Counted from the stretch's first letter, positions 16,502 through 24,747 are shown. The stretch is DNA of 61,137 bases from Gemmatimonadota bacterium (GCA_016209985.1 JACQVB010000209.1:1-61137); one strand, 5' to 3'. Numbers and translations: made by a program. The notes: generated by a model from the letters alone, not told the origin.

Positions 16502-17664
16502 GCGCAGATCGTCGGAGCGCCTGGGCCTGGGCGCTGATTCCCCTCCTGCTCCTGGTGCTGCTGTCCGGACTCATCGCGCGCGGCGGACTGGTGGACTTCT
16601 TTCGCCAGGGCACTCCACCGGTGGAAGAGCTGACGTTTGAACGTGTGGCGTTGGCTCCGGGACGCATCACGGTGGACGTGGTAAACGGTGGACCCGACCC
16701 CGTCACGGTTGCTCAAGTCATCGTGGACGAGGCGTTCTGGGATTTCTCGATCAGTCCCGCGCGAACGATTCCACGCTTGGGGCGGGCCAGCATCGAGATT
16801 CCCTACCCCTGGGTGTTGTATGAAGCGCATCAGATAAAGTTGTTGTCTTCTACCGGCCTCACGTTCGAGCACGAGATCGCGGTGGCGGCGGAGACTCCGC
16901 GCGCGGATGCCCGGTTCTTCGGCGTCTTCACCCTGATCGGGCTGTTCGTCGGTCTGCTCCCGGTAGGTATCGGGCTGCTCTGGTTTCCGTTCCTGCGCCG
17001 GCTGGAGCGACGATGGATCCAGTTCGTCCTGGCGCTCACCGCCGGACTGCTGCTCTTTCTCGGTGCCGAGGCGATCCACGAGGCGCTCGAGGCCGCTAGC
17101 CGCGTCGCCGGTGCGTTTCAGGGCACCCTGATGGTGGTGATGGGCGCCCTGGGAACGCTGCTCCTCCTGCAACTCGGTGCCGGGCGCAAGCTAGCCGGGG
17201 AGGGGCCCGAGAGCCGTCGCGCAGTGGCATACCTCATCGCCCTGGGAATCGGGCTTCACAACCTGGGAGAAGGACTGGCGATCGGGGCGGCCTACTCGCT
17301 GGGCGAGGCCGCGCTCGGGGCATTCCTCATGATCGGCTTCATGCTCCACAACTCCACCGAGGGCCTGGGAATCGTCGCGCCGATCGCGCGAGATGGGCCG
17401 TCGACGAAAACGCTCATCGGTTTGGGCCTGCTAGCCGGTGCTCCAACCATCCTCGGCGCGTGGATTGGCGGGCTGGCGTACTCCCCGCTGTACGCCACGA
17501 TCTTCCTTGCAGTGGGGGCCGGCGCGATCGCGCAAGTGATCATCGCACTTTACCGCGTCGTGTCGCGCGAAAGCGAAGGAACCTTGTGGACGCCCTTCAC
17601 CGCCGGCGGCGTAGTCGCCGGGATGCTGGTGATGTATGCCACGGGACTACTCGTTGCCGCCTGA
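16498..17664 (+). CDS. ZIP-family metal transporter with an N-terminal extracytoplasmic domain
   Basis: About 388 residues. One transmembrane helix (10-25) is followed by about 110 residues of beta-rich sequence (VEELTFERVALAPGRITVDV to LTFEHEIAV), then seven or eight further helices. The ZIP signature helices are clear: IGLHNLGEGLAIGAAYSLG and IGFMLHNSTEGLGIVAP, each with the His-Asn and Glu metal-binding residues. ZIP proteins import Zn, Fe or Mn. The extra outside domain looks like a beta-sandwich and is not part of the standard ZIP fold; it may receive metal from the upstream oxidase. GTG start at 16498 overlaps the oxidase stop (GTGA), so the start is well supported. Confidence 0.85.
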   Translation: MSADRRSAWAWALIPLLLLVLLSGLIARGGLVDFFRQGTPPVEELTFERVALAPGRITVDVVNGGPDPVTVAQVIVDEAFWDFSISPARTIPRLGRASIEIPYPWVLYEAHQIKLLSSTGLTFEHEIAVAAETPRADARFFGVFTLIGLFVGLLPVGIGLLWFPFLRRLERRWIQFVLALTAGLLLFLGAEAIHEALEAASRVAGAFQGTLMVVMGALGTLLLLQLGAGRKLAGEGPESRRAVAYLIALGIGLHNLGEGLAIGAAYSLGEAALGAFLMIGFMLHNSTEGLGIVAPIARDGPSTKTLIGLGLLAGAPTILGAWIGGLAYSPLYATIFLAVGAGAIAQVIIALYRVVSRESEGTLWTPFTAGGVVAGMLVMYATGLLVAA

Positions 17665-17706
17665 GCAAACCTGTGCTCCGGTCCTCGCGGTTGCAACGGA
17701 GGACGG

Positions 17707-19050
17707 ATGACTGACGCCAAACTCGCCACTACCCAGCCCGAGCCAGGGTGGCGGCGGGTCCGGGTCACTCCGAGCCTCGCTGAGGTCTATCGGACCATCC
17801 CGATCAAAGGCAGCGGCTGGCGCAAGGCCCTGGCGTTCCTGGGGCCGGGCTATCTGGTGGCTGTCGGATACATGGATCCCGGCAATTGGGCCACCGACCT
17901 CGCCGGCGGATCCGCATACGGCTATACCCTTCTCTCGGTGGTCATGATCTCGAATCTCATGGCCATCCTGCTTCAGTCGTTGGCGGCCAGACTCGGTATC
18001 GCGACGGGGCGGGACCTGGCCCAGGCGGTGCGGGACCACTACTCTCGTCCGGCGGTGATCTTCCACTGGCTGGCGTGCGAGCTGGCGATCGCCGCGTGCG
18101 ACCTCGCCGAAGTCATCGGGTCGGCGATCGCGTTGAATCTGCTCTTCGGGATCCCGATTGCGATTGGTGTTGTCGTCACGGCGCTGGACGTGCTGATCGT
18201 GCTGTTGCTGCAGAATCGTGGCTTCCGGCTGCTCGAAGCACTCGTCATCGCGATGATCGGCACCATCGCCGGCTGCTTCTTGTTCGAAATCGTGCTGGCG
18301 CGGCCTGATCTGGGAGCGGTCGCCCGCGGCTTTGTGCCGTCAGTGGAGATCATACGCAACCCCGCGATGCTGTACATCGCAATCGGCATCCTGGGAGCTA
18401 CCGTCATGCCGCATAACCTCTACCTCCACTCGTCGATCGTGCAGACGCGGCGCTATGATGAGACGAGCGCCGGGAAGCGGGAAGCGATCCACTACGCGAC
18501 TCTCGACTCGACGGTCGCGCTCATGGGAGCGCTCTTCATCAATGGGGCGATCCTGGTCATGGCGGGGGCAGTCTTCAACCGTACCGGACACACCCGGGTG
18601 GCGGAGATCCAGAACGCCTATCAGCTGCTCAGTCCGCTCCTCGGCGTGGGGGCGGCGAGCACCGTATTCGCCCTGGCCCTCCTGGCTTCGGGGCAGAATT
18701 CGACCATCACCGGAACGCTGGCCGGCCAGATCACGATGGAAGGCTTTCTCAACATCCGGCTGCGTCCCTGGCTGCGGCGGTTGATTACCCGAGGAATCGC
18801 GATCATCCCGGCGGTGATCGTTGCCGGGCTCTTCGGCGAAGGCGGCACGGCCAAGCTGCTGATCCTGAGCCAGGTGATCCTCAGCATGCAGCTCTCGTTC
18901 GCGGTCTTTCCGCTGGTGCAGTTCACCTCCGAGCGCGCCAAGATGGGAGAGTTTGTCAATCCGCGCTGGCTCAAACGGCTCGCATACGTGGTTGCCTACT
19001 TCATCGCGGCGCTTAATCTTTGGCTTCTCCTCCAGATCTTCCGGGGATGA
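17707..19050 (+). CDS. mntH: NRAMP-family divalent metal transporter (MntH-like)
   Basis: 447-residue proton-coupled Mn(II)/Fe(II) importer with eleven hydrophobic segments. Both metal-site motifs are intact: DPGN in [11 protein letters not shown] (about residue 57) and the [10 protein letters not shown] helix (about 234). GGAGGACGG precedes the ATG. It is the fourth gene of the DtxR-led operon, 42 bases after ZIP, so two different metal importers are expressed together under one regulator. The first 30 residues are polar and would be cytoplasmic. Subclass naming as mntH is by family resemblance. Confidence 0.93.
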   Translation: MTDAKLATTQPEPGWRRVRVTPSLAEVYRTIPIKGSGWRKALAFLGPGYLVAVGYMDPGNWATDLAGGSAYGYTLLSVVMISNLMAILLQSLAARLGIATGRDLAQAVRDHYSRPAVIFHWLACELAIAACDLAEVIGSAIALNLLFGIPIAIGVVVTALDVLIVLLLQNRGFRLLEALVIAMIGTIAGCFLFEIVLARPDLGAVARGFVPSVEIIRNPAMLYIAIGILGATVMPHNLYLHSSIVQTRRYDETSAGKREAIHYATLDSTVALMGALFINGAILVMAGAVFNRTGHTRVAEIQNAYQLLSPLLGVGAASTVFALALLASGQNSTITGTLAGQITMEGFLNIRLRPWLRRLITRGIAIIPAVIVAGLFGEGGTAKLLILSQVILSMQLSFAVFPLVQFTSERAKMGEFVNPRWLKRLAYVVAYFIAALNLWLLLQIFRG

Positions 19051-19057
19051 CCGGGCA

Positions 19058-19522
19058 ATGTACTCGCGCATTCTGGTCACACTCGACCATAGCCCGACCG
19101 ACGAGAGCATTCTCGCCCACATCCGGAAACTGGCGCATTACTGCCATGCCTCGGTGCTGCTGATTCACGTGGCGGATGGTTGGGCCGCGCGGTATGCCGC
19201 TTCACTGACGCTGCGCGAGTCAGAGGAGATGCGGGAGGACCGCGCCTACCTCGAGCGCCGGCGCGCGGAGCTGGCGGCCGACGGCATCACTACCGACGCG
19301 CTGCTGGCCTCGGGCGATCCCGGGCAGGAAATCACCGAGGCGGCCGAGCGCGAACACGTTGACCTGATCGCGATGGCGACGCACGGTCATGGCTTCGTGA
19401 ACGACATCGTGCTGGGAAGCGTGGCGAATGCGGTAAGGCACAAGTCGCTGATCCCGGTGCTGCTCGTGCGAGCGACCAAAGAAGAAACTAGGGAAGAGGG
19501 AAGAGGGAAGACGCAACACTAA
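19058..19522 (+). CDS. Universal stress protein (UspA family)
   Basis: 154 residues with the Usp fold: first strand YSRILVTLDHSPTDES and the ATP-binding loop ATHGHGFVNDIVLGSVANAV (G-x2-G-x9-G-S type). It probably binds ATP and helps survival during metal or oxidative stress; it is the last gene of the metal operon, 7 bases after mntH. The C-terminal 14 residues (about EETREEGRGKTQH) come from the left arm of the GAAGAGG heptamer array, so the natural end of the domain is near VLLVRATK. An upstream open frame overlaps mntH and is not used. Confidence 0.9.
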   Translation: MYSRILVTLDHSPTDESILAHIRKLAHYCHASVLLIHVADGWAARYAASLTLRESEEMREDRAYLERRRAELAADGITTDALLASGDPGQEITEAAEREHVDLIAMATHGHGFVNDIVLGSVANAVRHKSLIPVLLVRATKEETREEGRGKTQH

Positions 19523-19549
19523 AACCCTTTTCCCTCTTCCCTCTTCCCC
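19491..19549. repeat. Inverted heptamer array, GAAGAGG-type
   Basis: Left arm GGGAAGAGGGAAGAGGGAAG (19491-19510) and right arm TTCCCTCTTCCCTCTTCCCC (19530-19549) can pair over about 19 bp with a 19-base loop. It lies between convergent genes and encodes the UspA tail; it could act as a two-way terminator. Confidence 0.88.
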
Positions 19550-19552
19550 GTC

Positions 19553-20503
19553 TCATTCCTGTCGTGCCTGTTCCAATCCCCGAAGAATCCCGGCCAGTCG
19601 GCGATCCCGCGCTGTGCGCAATTGCTCGACCTGTCCCTCATAGGCGCGCTCGATGGCTCCGACCAGTTGCCGTTGCTGCTCGGGCTCGAGTTTGGACCAG
19701 GTCGGCAGGCCGGACCACAGGTTCTCGAAGGTGCCCAGCAGCTGTTGCAGGAAACCGGTGACCCCGCGATTTCCGGCGGCGAGGTGATAGGTGAGATGGG
19801 GCCCGGCGGCTGCCCAGCCCAGGGCGGGCCCGACCGAAACCGCCCGATCGAGATCAGCCACATCGATGACGCCGGTGAGGACGAGATCGATCGCTTCCCG
19901 CCATACGGCGGCGGCGATGCGCCCAGCGACGTTTCCGGGCACCTGCTTCCGGATGGTGACCGGGATCCGGTTCAAGGCGCGAAGCCAGCCCTTGAGAACC
20001 TCCAGGAGCGCGCCGTCGGTGTGAGGCCCGGGAATGAGCTCGACCAGGGGAATGAGCTCGGGTGGGTTCAACGGATGCGCGATGGCGACGCGGTCCGGCC
20101 TCCGGCAGCGAGCCGCGATGTCCTTCACCAGCAGGCTGCTCGAAGAGCTGGTCACGATGCGCGCGTTTGGCGCCACCGATTCCACCGCTTCGAAGAGCTT
20201 CTGCTTGATGATCAGATCTTCGGGGACCGCTTCGATGATCCACTGAGCGTCGGCGCAGGCTTGGAGCAGGCTACGTCCCACTTGAAGTGAATGAACGCCC
20301 TCCTCCACGTCGCGGTAGAGAGCGCGGTCGAGCGTAACCAGCCGGCGCGCGCGCTCGGCGATCTCAGCGGATGCACTCTCGACCGCCTGCGCTTCGTGGT
20401 CGAAGATCCAGACCGGCCAGCCAGCGGCGACGCACAACGCGGCCCACCCACGACCGATGTCGCCGGTTCCGATGACCGCGACAGTGACTTTGGAGTCGCT
20501 CAC
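19553..20503 (-). CDS. 3-hydroxyacyl-CoA dehydrogenase family protein
   Basis: 316-residue NAD-dependent dehydrogenase of the HCDH/lambda-crystallin family. The dinucleotide fold is VAVIGTGDIGRGWA at residues 7-20. The active-site region shows TSSSSSLLVKDIA and AHPLNPPELIPLVELI, where His of HPxNPP is catalytic. The C-terminal helical domain (from about residue 185) includes VPGNVAGRIAAAVWREAI. Substrate may be 3-hydroxybutyryl-CoA, carnitine or L-gulonate. The single C-terminal domain length is typical of stand-alone enzymes. GTG 20503 has AAGGAG 9 bases upstream. Convergent with uspA across a hairpin repeat. Confidence 0.88.
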   Translation of the reverse strand: MSDSKVTVAVIGTGDIGRGWAALCVAAGWPVWIFDHEAQAVESASAEIAERARRLVTLDRALYRDVEEGVHSLQVGRSLLQACADAQWIIEAVPEDLIIKQKLFEAVESVAPNARIVTSSSSSLLVKDIAARCRRPDRVAIAHPLNPPELIPLVELIPGPHTDGALLEVLKGWLRALNRIPVTIRKQVPGNVAGRIAAAVWREAIDLVLTGVIDVADLDRAVSVGPALGWAAAGPHLTYHLAAGNRGVTGFLQQLLGTFENLWSGLPTWSKLEPEQQRQLVGAIERAYEGQVEQLRTARDRRLAGILRGLEQARQE

Positions 20504-20522
20504 GTGATATCTCTCCTTGATT

Positions 20523-20666
20523 GAGCCGTCAGCCGTCAGCCATCAGCCCTGAGCCATCAGCCATCGGCCATCAGCCATCAGTAGTTCCATCGGAAGGCCC
20601 GCCCCCTCCAGTTCGGATCTGCGGCTCGACGTACCTGATGGCTGGCGGCTCACGGCTGACGGCTCT
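20523..20666. repeat. Inverted heptamer array, GTCAGCC/ATCAGCC-type
   Basis: About eight heptamers (GCCGTCA, GCCATCA and variants) at 20523-20582 and an inverted arm GGCTGGC, GGCTCAC, GGCTGAC, GGCTC at 20640-20665. The array covers the 3' end of the nucleoside hydrolase gene and supplies part of its C-terminal codons. Confidence 0.75.
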
Positions 20667-21596
20667 TCCCAACACCCGGGTAAGCAACACTCGCATCCTT
20701 CCCACGTCCACATCCATCGCCACCTGCACCGGTGCGCCCTCCGGTGCGCGTCGAGTGTGTCCGCGATGGTCACCGTCGCCCAGATCGACGCTCAGCCACA
20801 TCGGCTGGAAGGCGAGGAGTCCCGGATCGAGAATTTCTCCGATGGTCAGAACGTCGTTCACCACGCACCCGTCGAGTCGCTCCTGGACACGGTGGAACTC
20901 GACATAAAACCGCAGGGCGAAACCAAGCCACGATACCAGAGGGTCCGGCGATGCCGCGAATCCCTCGACTTCCTTGGCAGAGAAGATCATGCGCCGCGTG
21001 ACGTCCAGCCCCACCATTTCGGTTCGCAGCCCGGCCCGCAGAACCCGGTCGGTTGCCTCCGGGTCGCACCAGGCATTGAAGTCGGCCCAGCGGTTGGTGT
21101 TTCCCACGGCTTCGATGGTGCCGAACATCCCGATGTGGCGTGAGACGCGTGCACGCATGAACGCCGCGTCGGCTTCCAGGGCCAGCGCGAGATTGGTGAG
21201 CGGTCCGAGGGTGACGAGCGTTATGGGACGCCCCGCAGGCGAGACGGCGTCGAGCAGGGCATGAGAGGCATGAGGGGCATGAGAAGCAGAAGGGATCGGC
21301 GCCTCGGGTACCGGAGCATACCCCACGCCGGTTTCGCCGTGGGTTTCGGGCGCGGTGACCAGGGGTCGCCGCAGCGGGCGCTCGGCTCCCGGATAAACCG
21401 GAATCTCGGGGCGGCCGGCGAGGGCGAGTGCTGTCCGGGTGTTCCGCGTGGTAGCGGCGAGCGTGGCATTCCCGTAGGTCGTGGTCACCGCCACGATCTC
21501 CAACTCGGGAGAGCGGGCGGCGAGGGCGAGGGTCACGACGTCATCGATGCCGGCATCGGTGTCGATGATGAGACGGTCGGACGGTCGGACGGTCAC
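20571..21596 (-). CDS. Inosine-uridine-preferring nucleoside hydrolase (IUNH family)
   Basis: Cleaves the N-glycosidic bond of ribonucleosides for salvage. The Ca-binding DTDAGIDDVV motif starts at residue 12, followed by IVAVTTTYGNA and the TLVTLGPLTNLALAL segment, and a later FNAWCDPEAT with the second Asp. 341 residues, normal for the family. Two repeat invasions are visible: a GGCATGAGG nonamer tract encodes SASHAPHASHALLD in a surface loop (about residues 102-115), and the last 30 residues lie in the GTCAGCC array. The start GTG is itself within a third repeat (21572-21596). The catalytic core appears intact. Confidence 0.9.
   Translation of the reverse strand: MTVRPSDRLIIDTDAGIDDVVTLALAARSPELEIVAVTTTYGNATLAATTRNTRTALALAGRPEIPVYPGAERPLRRPLVTAPETHGETGVGYAPVPEAPIPSASHAPHASHALLDAVSPAGRPITLVTLGPLTNLALALEADAAFMRARVSRHIGMFGTIEAVGNTNRWADFNAWCDPEATDRVLRAGLRTEMVGLDVTRRMIFSAKEVEGFAASPDPLVSWLGFALRFYVEFHRVQERLDGCVVNDVLTIGEILDPGLLAFQPMWLSVDLGDGDHRGHTRRAPEGAPVQVAMDVDVGRMRVLLTRVLGRAVSREPPAIRYVEPQIRTGGGGPSDGTTDG
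21258..21290. repeat. GGCATGAGG nonamer tract inside the nucleoside hydrolase gene
   Basis: Three to four units of GGCATGAGG (some degenerate) lie in frame within the IUNH gene and encode an Ala-His-rich loop. The same unit is repeated in mutY at 29890-29921. Confidence 0.75.
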
Positions 21597-21644
21597 GAGT
21601 AGTCACGTGCGGACTGACCGACTGACCGACCGTCCGTCTGACCG
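21572..21644. repeat. Inverted GACGGTCG/CGACTGAC array
   Basis: Left arm of GACGGTCG-like 8-mers (21572-21593) and an inverted arm CTGACCGACTGACCGACCGTC (21613-21634, overlapping). It surrounds the GTG start of the IUNH gene and fills most of the divergent gap to the SnoaL gene, so it may affect both promoters. Confidence 0.75.
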
Positions 21645-21686
21645 CCCGGGTGGCGAGGTGGGGGGCAGGGCGTCTATGCTTCCCTC

Positions 21687-22109
21687 ATGGTCCAGGCCAC
21701 GATCGGCGGCAGTTCCGTGCCTGCTCCCGACCCGACGCGGGCACGGTTCGAGCATGTGGTCAACTCGTTCGGCAAGGCATGGGAAGCGGGCAAGCCGGCC
21801 GCGATGGGCGAGCTCTTCACGGATGATGCTACCTTCATTCCCGGCCCGTTTGAAGCGCCGTTGAAAGGGCGGTCCGCGATCGTCGCGTATTGGAGCGACG
21901 TGCCCCGGGAGCAGTCGGCCATTTCGTTCCGGTTCGGCGAGATCTTCGTGGCGGGGCCATGGTTCGCGACCGAGTTCAGTTGCACCTACCGCCGGATCAA
22001 GACCGGCGACTGGATTCGCGTGAGCGGCGCGCTCTTCTGTGAAACGGTCACCGAGAAGATAAGCGAAATGCGAATGTACTGGGATCGAACCGCCGTTCGA
22101 GCGCCCTAG
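21687..22109 (+). CDS. SnoaL-like/NTF2-fold protein
   Basis: 140 residues with the cone-shaped NTF2-like fold: N-terminal helix RFEHVVNSFGKAWEAGKP, the AMGELFTDDATFIPGPF strand-turn typical of SnoaL-like domains, and later strands (IVAYWSDV, GDWIRVSGALFC). These domains are used as small ligand pockets, polyketide cyclases or simple binding proteins; catalytic function cannot be told. The ATG at 21687 is taken because it precedes the first helix. Its stop overlaps the GTG of the DUF72 gene by one base, so the two are co-translated. Confidence 0.75.
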   Translation: MVQATIGGSSVPAPDPTRARFEHVVNSFGKAWEAGKPAAMGELFTDDATFIPGPFEAPLKGRSAIVAYWSDVPREQSAISFRFGEIFVAGPWFATEFSCTYRRIKTGDWIRVSGALFCETVTEKISEMRMYWDRTAVRAP

Positions 22110-22921
22110 TGGGAGCAACATTCCTGCTGGGCACCCAGGGCTGGAATCACCCGGGTTGGACCGGATCGTTCTACCCGTACGGCGCCAAGACGCAAGATTT
22201 CCTCAGCCTGTATGCCAAAGCGTTCCCCACCGTCGAAGTCGATTCTACTTTCTATGCGATTCCCGCGGAGCCGGTCGTCGCCGGCTGGCGCGAGCACGCC
22301 CCACCCGGCTTCCTGTTCGCGCTCAAGGTCCCGCAGGAGATCACACATGAGAGGCGCCTGGTCGACGTGGAGCAGCGGCTGGCGCGGTTCCTCTACCGCG
22401 CGAAGGGCCTGGAAGACCGGCTGGGCCCGCTGCTGCTGCAGTTGAGCCCGGACTTCCGCGCCACCGATACGACGCGCGGCATCCTGCGGGCTTTCGTCAG
22501 GTCGTTGCCCACCGGGTTTCAGTGGGCGATGGAATTTCGCCAGCCCCAGTGGCTCACACCGGATACGATGGACCTGCTCCGCGGGCGGGGCGTCGCGTTG
22601 GCGCTTACCGACGGGCGCTGGATCAAACGGGGAATCGTGCTGGATCTGGCACTCGAGCCGACCGCCGATTTCGCGTACGTCCGCTGGACCGGGACTCCGC
22701 GGAAGGCCACCCCCGGCGGCGAGCCGGTGGACCGCACGCGGGAGCTGGCGGTGTGGGCGGGCGCATTGAAGCCGCTCGCCGACCGGGTCCGTGCGGTATA
22801 CGGTTATTTCAGCAACCAGTTCCAGGGCCACGCGCCCGCGAGCGCGCGGCAAATGCAGCGGCTCCTCGGGATCGAGCCGGTGGAGCCGTCGATGTTGCGG
22901 GAGCAGGCGGAACTATTCTAA
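22109..22921 (+). CDS. DUF72 domain protein
   Basis: 270 residues with the TIM-barrel-like DUF72 pattern: FLLGTQGWNHPGWTGSFYP at the N-terminus, EVDSTFYAIPAE, FLFALKVPQEITHE, GPLLLQLSPDF, WAMEFRQPQW, FAYVRWTGTP and a C-terminal VYGYFSNQFQGHAPASARQM. The conserved Asn, Glu and Arg line a barrel pocket resembling sugar-phosphate isomerases. No activity is established for the family. GTG start overlaps the SnoaL stop. Complete compared with other members. Confidence 0.9.
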   Translation: MGATFLLGTQGWNHPGWTGSFYPYGAKTQDFLSLYAKAFPTVEVDSTFYAIPAEPVVAGWREHAPPGFLFALKVPQEITHERRLVDVEQRLARFLYRAKGLEDRLGPLLLQLSPDFRATDTTRGILRAFVRSLPTGFQWAMEFRQPQWLTPDTMDLLRGRGVALALTDGRWIKRGIVLDLALEPTADFAYVRWTGTPRKATPGGEPVDRTRELAVWAGALKPLADRVRAVYGYFSNQFQGHAPASARQMQRLLGIEPVEPSMLREQAELF

Positions 22922-22926
22922 ACTAG

Positions 22927-22995
22927 GTGTCAGGTGTCAGGTTTCAGGTGCGATCTTCCCTGGCACCTGGCACCTGGCACCTGACACCTGACACC
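22927..22995. repeat. Inverted heptamer array, GTGTCAG-type
   Basis: Left arm of three GGTGTCA-like units (22927-22950) and a right arm CCTGGCACCTGGCACCTGAC continuing to 22995. The arms are complementary and can form a hairpin between the DUF72 stop and the response regulator start. Confidence 0.88.
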
Positions 22996-23008
22996 CCTCA
23001 GAGGACCA

Positions 23009-23551
23009 TTGGCACGCTACCGCGTTCTCTTCGTCGACGATGAGCCGGCGATCCTCAAATCGCTCGGCGACTACTTTGAAAAACTCGGCCATGACGTCTA
23101 CCGGGCGGACACGGGCAAGGGCGGCATCGCCATGTTCGAGAAGGTCAAGCCCGACGTGACGGTCCTGGACCTCAAACTACCGGACATCTCAGGGCTGGAA
23201 GTGCTCAAGGACATTCGCCGGCACAACGCGACGGTCCTCATGCTGACCGGCTACGGCGAGGTCGAGACGGCGGTCGAGGCGATGCGACTCGGCGCCGAAA
23301 ACTTTCTCACCAAGCCGGTGGACATGGGCCACCTCGCCGCCACCGTGGAGAAGGCCGCGGAGAAGAACCAGCTCCGTCGCGAGAACGTCGAGCTGCGGTC
23401 CCGCCTTCCCAGCCTGCGGCGCCAACTGGTCCGTTGGGGCACGGTCGTGATTTTGCTGGCGGCCTCGGTCTGGGTGGGAAGGTGGATCGGCAAGGAACGG
23501 GAGCGGCCGCTGAGCCCGATTCCGGTGCCGATCGACAGCACGACGCGCTAA
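23009..23551 (+). CDS. Response regulator with a C-terminal membrane anchor
   Basis: Receiver domain in residues 1-120: VLFVDDEPA (acidic pair), phospho-Asp in VTVLDLKLPD (about residue 53), the Thr in VLMLTGYGE and Lys in NFLTKPVD, so all switch residues are present. A charged coiled stretch follows (ENVELRSRLPSLRRQLVR) and then one hydrophobic helix, VVILLAASVWVGRWIG (about 149-164), and a short tail. There is no DNA-binding or enzymatic output domain. It should be a membrane-tethered receiver, an unusual layout. TTG start with GAGG 4 bases upstream. No kinase gene is adjacent. Convergent with the DUF190 gene with a 4-base overlap. Confidence 0.82.
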   Translation: MARYRVLFVDDEPAILKSLGDYFEKLGHDVYRADTGKGGIAMFEKVKPDVTVLDLKLPDISGLEVLKDIRRHNATVLMLTGYGEVETAVEAMRLGAENFLTKPVDMGHLAATVEKAAEKNQLRRENVELRSRLPSLRRQLVRWGTVVILLAASVWVGRWIGKERERPLSPIPVPIDSTTR

Positions 23552-23943
23552 TCCTCCGCTTCCAATCCCTCGATTCGATGCAGCTCCTGCTGCGAGGGCC
23601 GGACGTTGGCGGGGCGGTACATGATCACGTTGGCGCGCTCGAGCGTGATCAGGCCGCCGCCGATCAAGCGGTCGAGGTCGGGGAGCACGCTGTCGATGGT
23701 TTCCTGAGTCTCCACTACTTCGACTATGATCGGAAGGTCGAGTGAGAGGCGAAGGACTTTTTCAGTGTGCATCTTGGCGCTGGCGCCGAAACCAGCTATG
23801 CCGCGCAACACGGTCGCTCCGGCCAAGCCCCGGCGGCGAAAGAGCTCGAGCAATGCCTCGTACAGCGGTTTGCCTTCATACTTGTCGCTCTCGCCGATGA
23901 AGATCCGCATGAGGGTACGGTCGCCCTTGAACCGATGGGTCAT
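23548..23943 (-). CDS. DUF190 domain protein
   Basis: 131-residue GlnB-like fold protein. Conserved segments: MRIFIGESDKYEGKPLYEAL, LFRRRGLAGATVLRGIAGFG, and DLPIIVEVVETQETIDSVLP with LIGGGLITLE. DUF190 genes are often found beside crcB fluoride channel genes, as here. The function is not known, but the PII-like fold suggests ligand-dependent regulation of a partner. It is third in the fluoride riboswitch operon, 21 bases after crcB. ATG start. Confidence 0.9.
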   Translation of the reverse strand: MTHRFKGDRTLMRIFIGESDKYEGKPLYEALLELFRRRGLAGATVLRGIAGFGASAKMHTEKVLRLSLDLPIIVEVVETQETIDSVLPDLDRLIGGGLITLERANVIMYRPANVRPSQQELHRIEGLEAED

Positions 23944-23964
23944 CGTTCCTCCGATCCGGCTGGT

Positions 23965-24339
23965 CTAAAGCAGCTTCCGGGCGGCCAACAGTCCCGCCGC
24001 CGTGGCGGTGAGATTCCCGCCGATGGATGCGAGCAGATACCACCCCGCCCGCCCGTACTCGCCGCCGTTCACCAGGATGACGGTCTCATAGGCGAAGGTG
24101 CTCATGGTGGTGAACGCGCCGCAAAAACCGATCGTGGCCGCCGCCCGAAGCTCGGGGGTGGCGATGCCTGAACCGAGCAGGTACCGCATCAGAAATCCGA
24201 GCGCAAAAGAGCCCAGCAGGTTGACGACCAGCGTGCCCCACGGGAAAGACCCGCCCTGCGGCTGGATGAGACCCTGAAGGCCATATCGGGCCAGGGTGCC
24301 GAGCACGCCGCCCAGCGCGAGATAGATCACCAGTCTCAT
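23965..24339 (-). CDS. crcB: Fluoride ion channel CrcB (Fluc)
   Basis: 124 residues, four transmembrane helices. Signatures: LGGVLGTLARYGLQG near the start, the PWGTLVVNLLGSFALGFLM helix with the pore Asn, and GFCGAFTTMSTFAYE, the Na-site and phenylalanine-box helix. It works as a dual-topology homodimer that exports toxic fluoride. Its ATG overlaps the stop of the upstream 129-aa gene by 4 bases (24336-24339). A fluoride riboswitch precedes that gene, so expression is fluoride-controlled. Confidence 0.95.
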   Translation of the reverse strand: MRLVIYLALGGVLGTLARYGLQGLIQPQGGSFPWGTLVVNLLGSFALGFLMRYLLGSGIATPELRAAATIGFCGAFTTMSTFAYETVILVNGGEYGRAGWYLLASIGGNLTATAAGLLAARKLL

Positions 24340-24725
24340 TCGCGACGCCCTTCGAATCTGTAGAGCAGAGCACGGACCGCGTCCTCCAAGGCCACAACTT
24401 TCGGATCCAGGTGCGGACTCAAGGCTGGAGAAACGGGGCCGTAGGCCGCGAGCTTGGTCGCGTGCAGATCATGCAGGTGGACCAGCCACGCTCCGCACAG
24501 CGCGGACAGCCGTCTCCACGGATCGGCTCCAGTCGGCAAATCGAGCCCAATGGTCGCGAGAATGCTTTCCGCGCGCTCGCGAATCAGTTTGATCTCGCTT
24601 CGCGATTCGATCGTGCGGGGCCCTGCCGGGAGAGTGGACGCCAAATCCTCAAAGTCTTCCACCAACAGCCGCAGCATGACGCCGAGGTGCCGTTGTTGGT
24701 TGGGGTTGAGGAGGTTCGCGGACAT
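24336..24725 (-). CDS. Unknown 129-aa protein, first gene of the fluoride riboswitch operon
   Basis: Helical, soluble protein with no membrane span. Segments such as QRHLGVMLRLLVEDFEDL and ALEDAVRALLYRF suggest a helical bundle; HLHDLHATKLAAYGP contains three His in ten residues. I do not recognise the family. It is translated directly from the fluoride riboswitch leader (GGAG 7 bases before ATG 24725) and is coupled to crcB by a 4-base overlap, so a role in fluoride tolerance is likely (inference). Confidence 0.8.
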   Translation of the reverse strand: MSANLLNPNQQRHLGVMLRLLVEDFEDLASTLPAGPRTIESRSEIKLIRERAESILATIGLDLPTGADPWRRLSALCGAWLVHLHDLHATKLAAYGPVSPALSPHLDPKVVALEDAVRALLYRFEGRRE

Positions 24726-24747
24726 GAGACGACTCCTACCTTAATGT

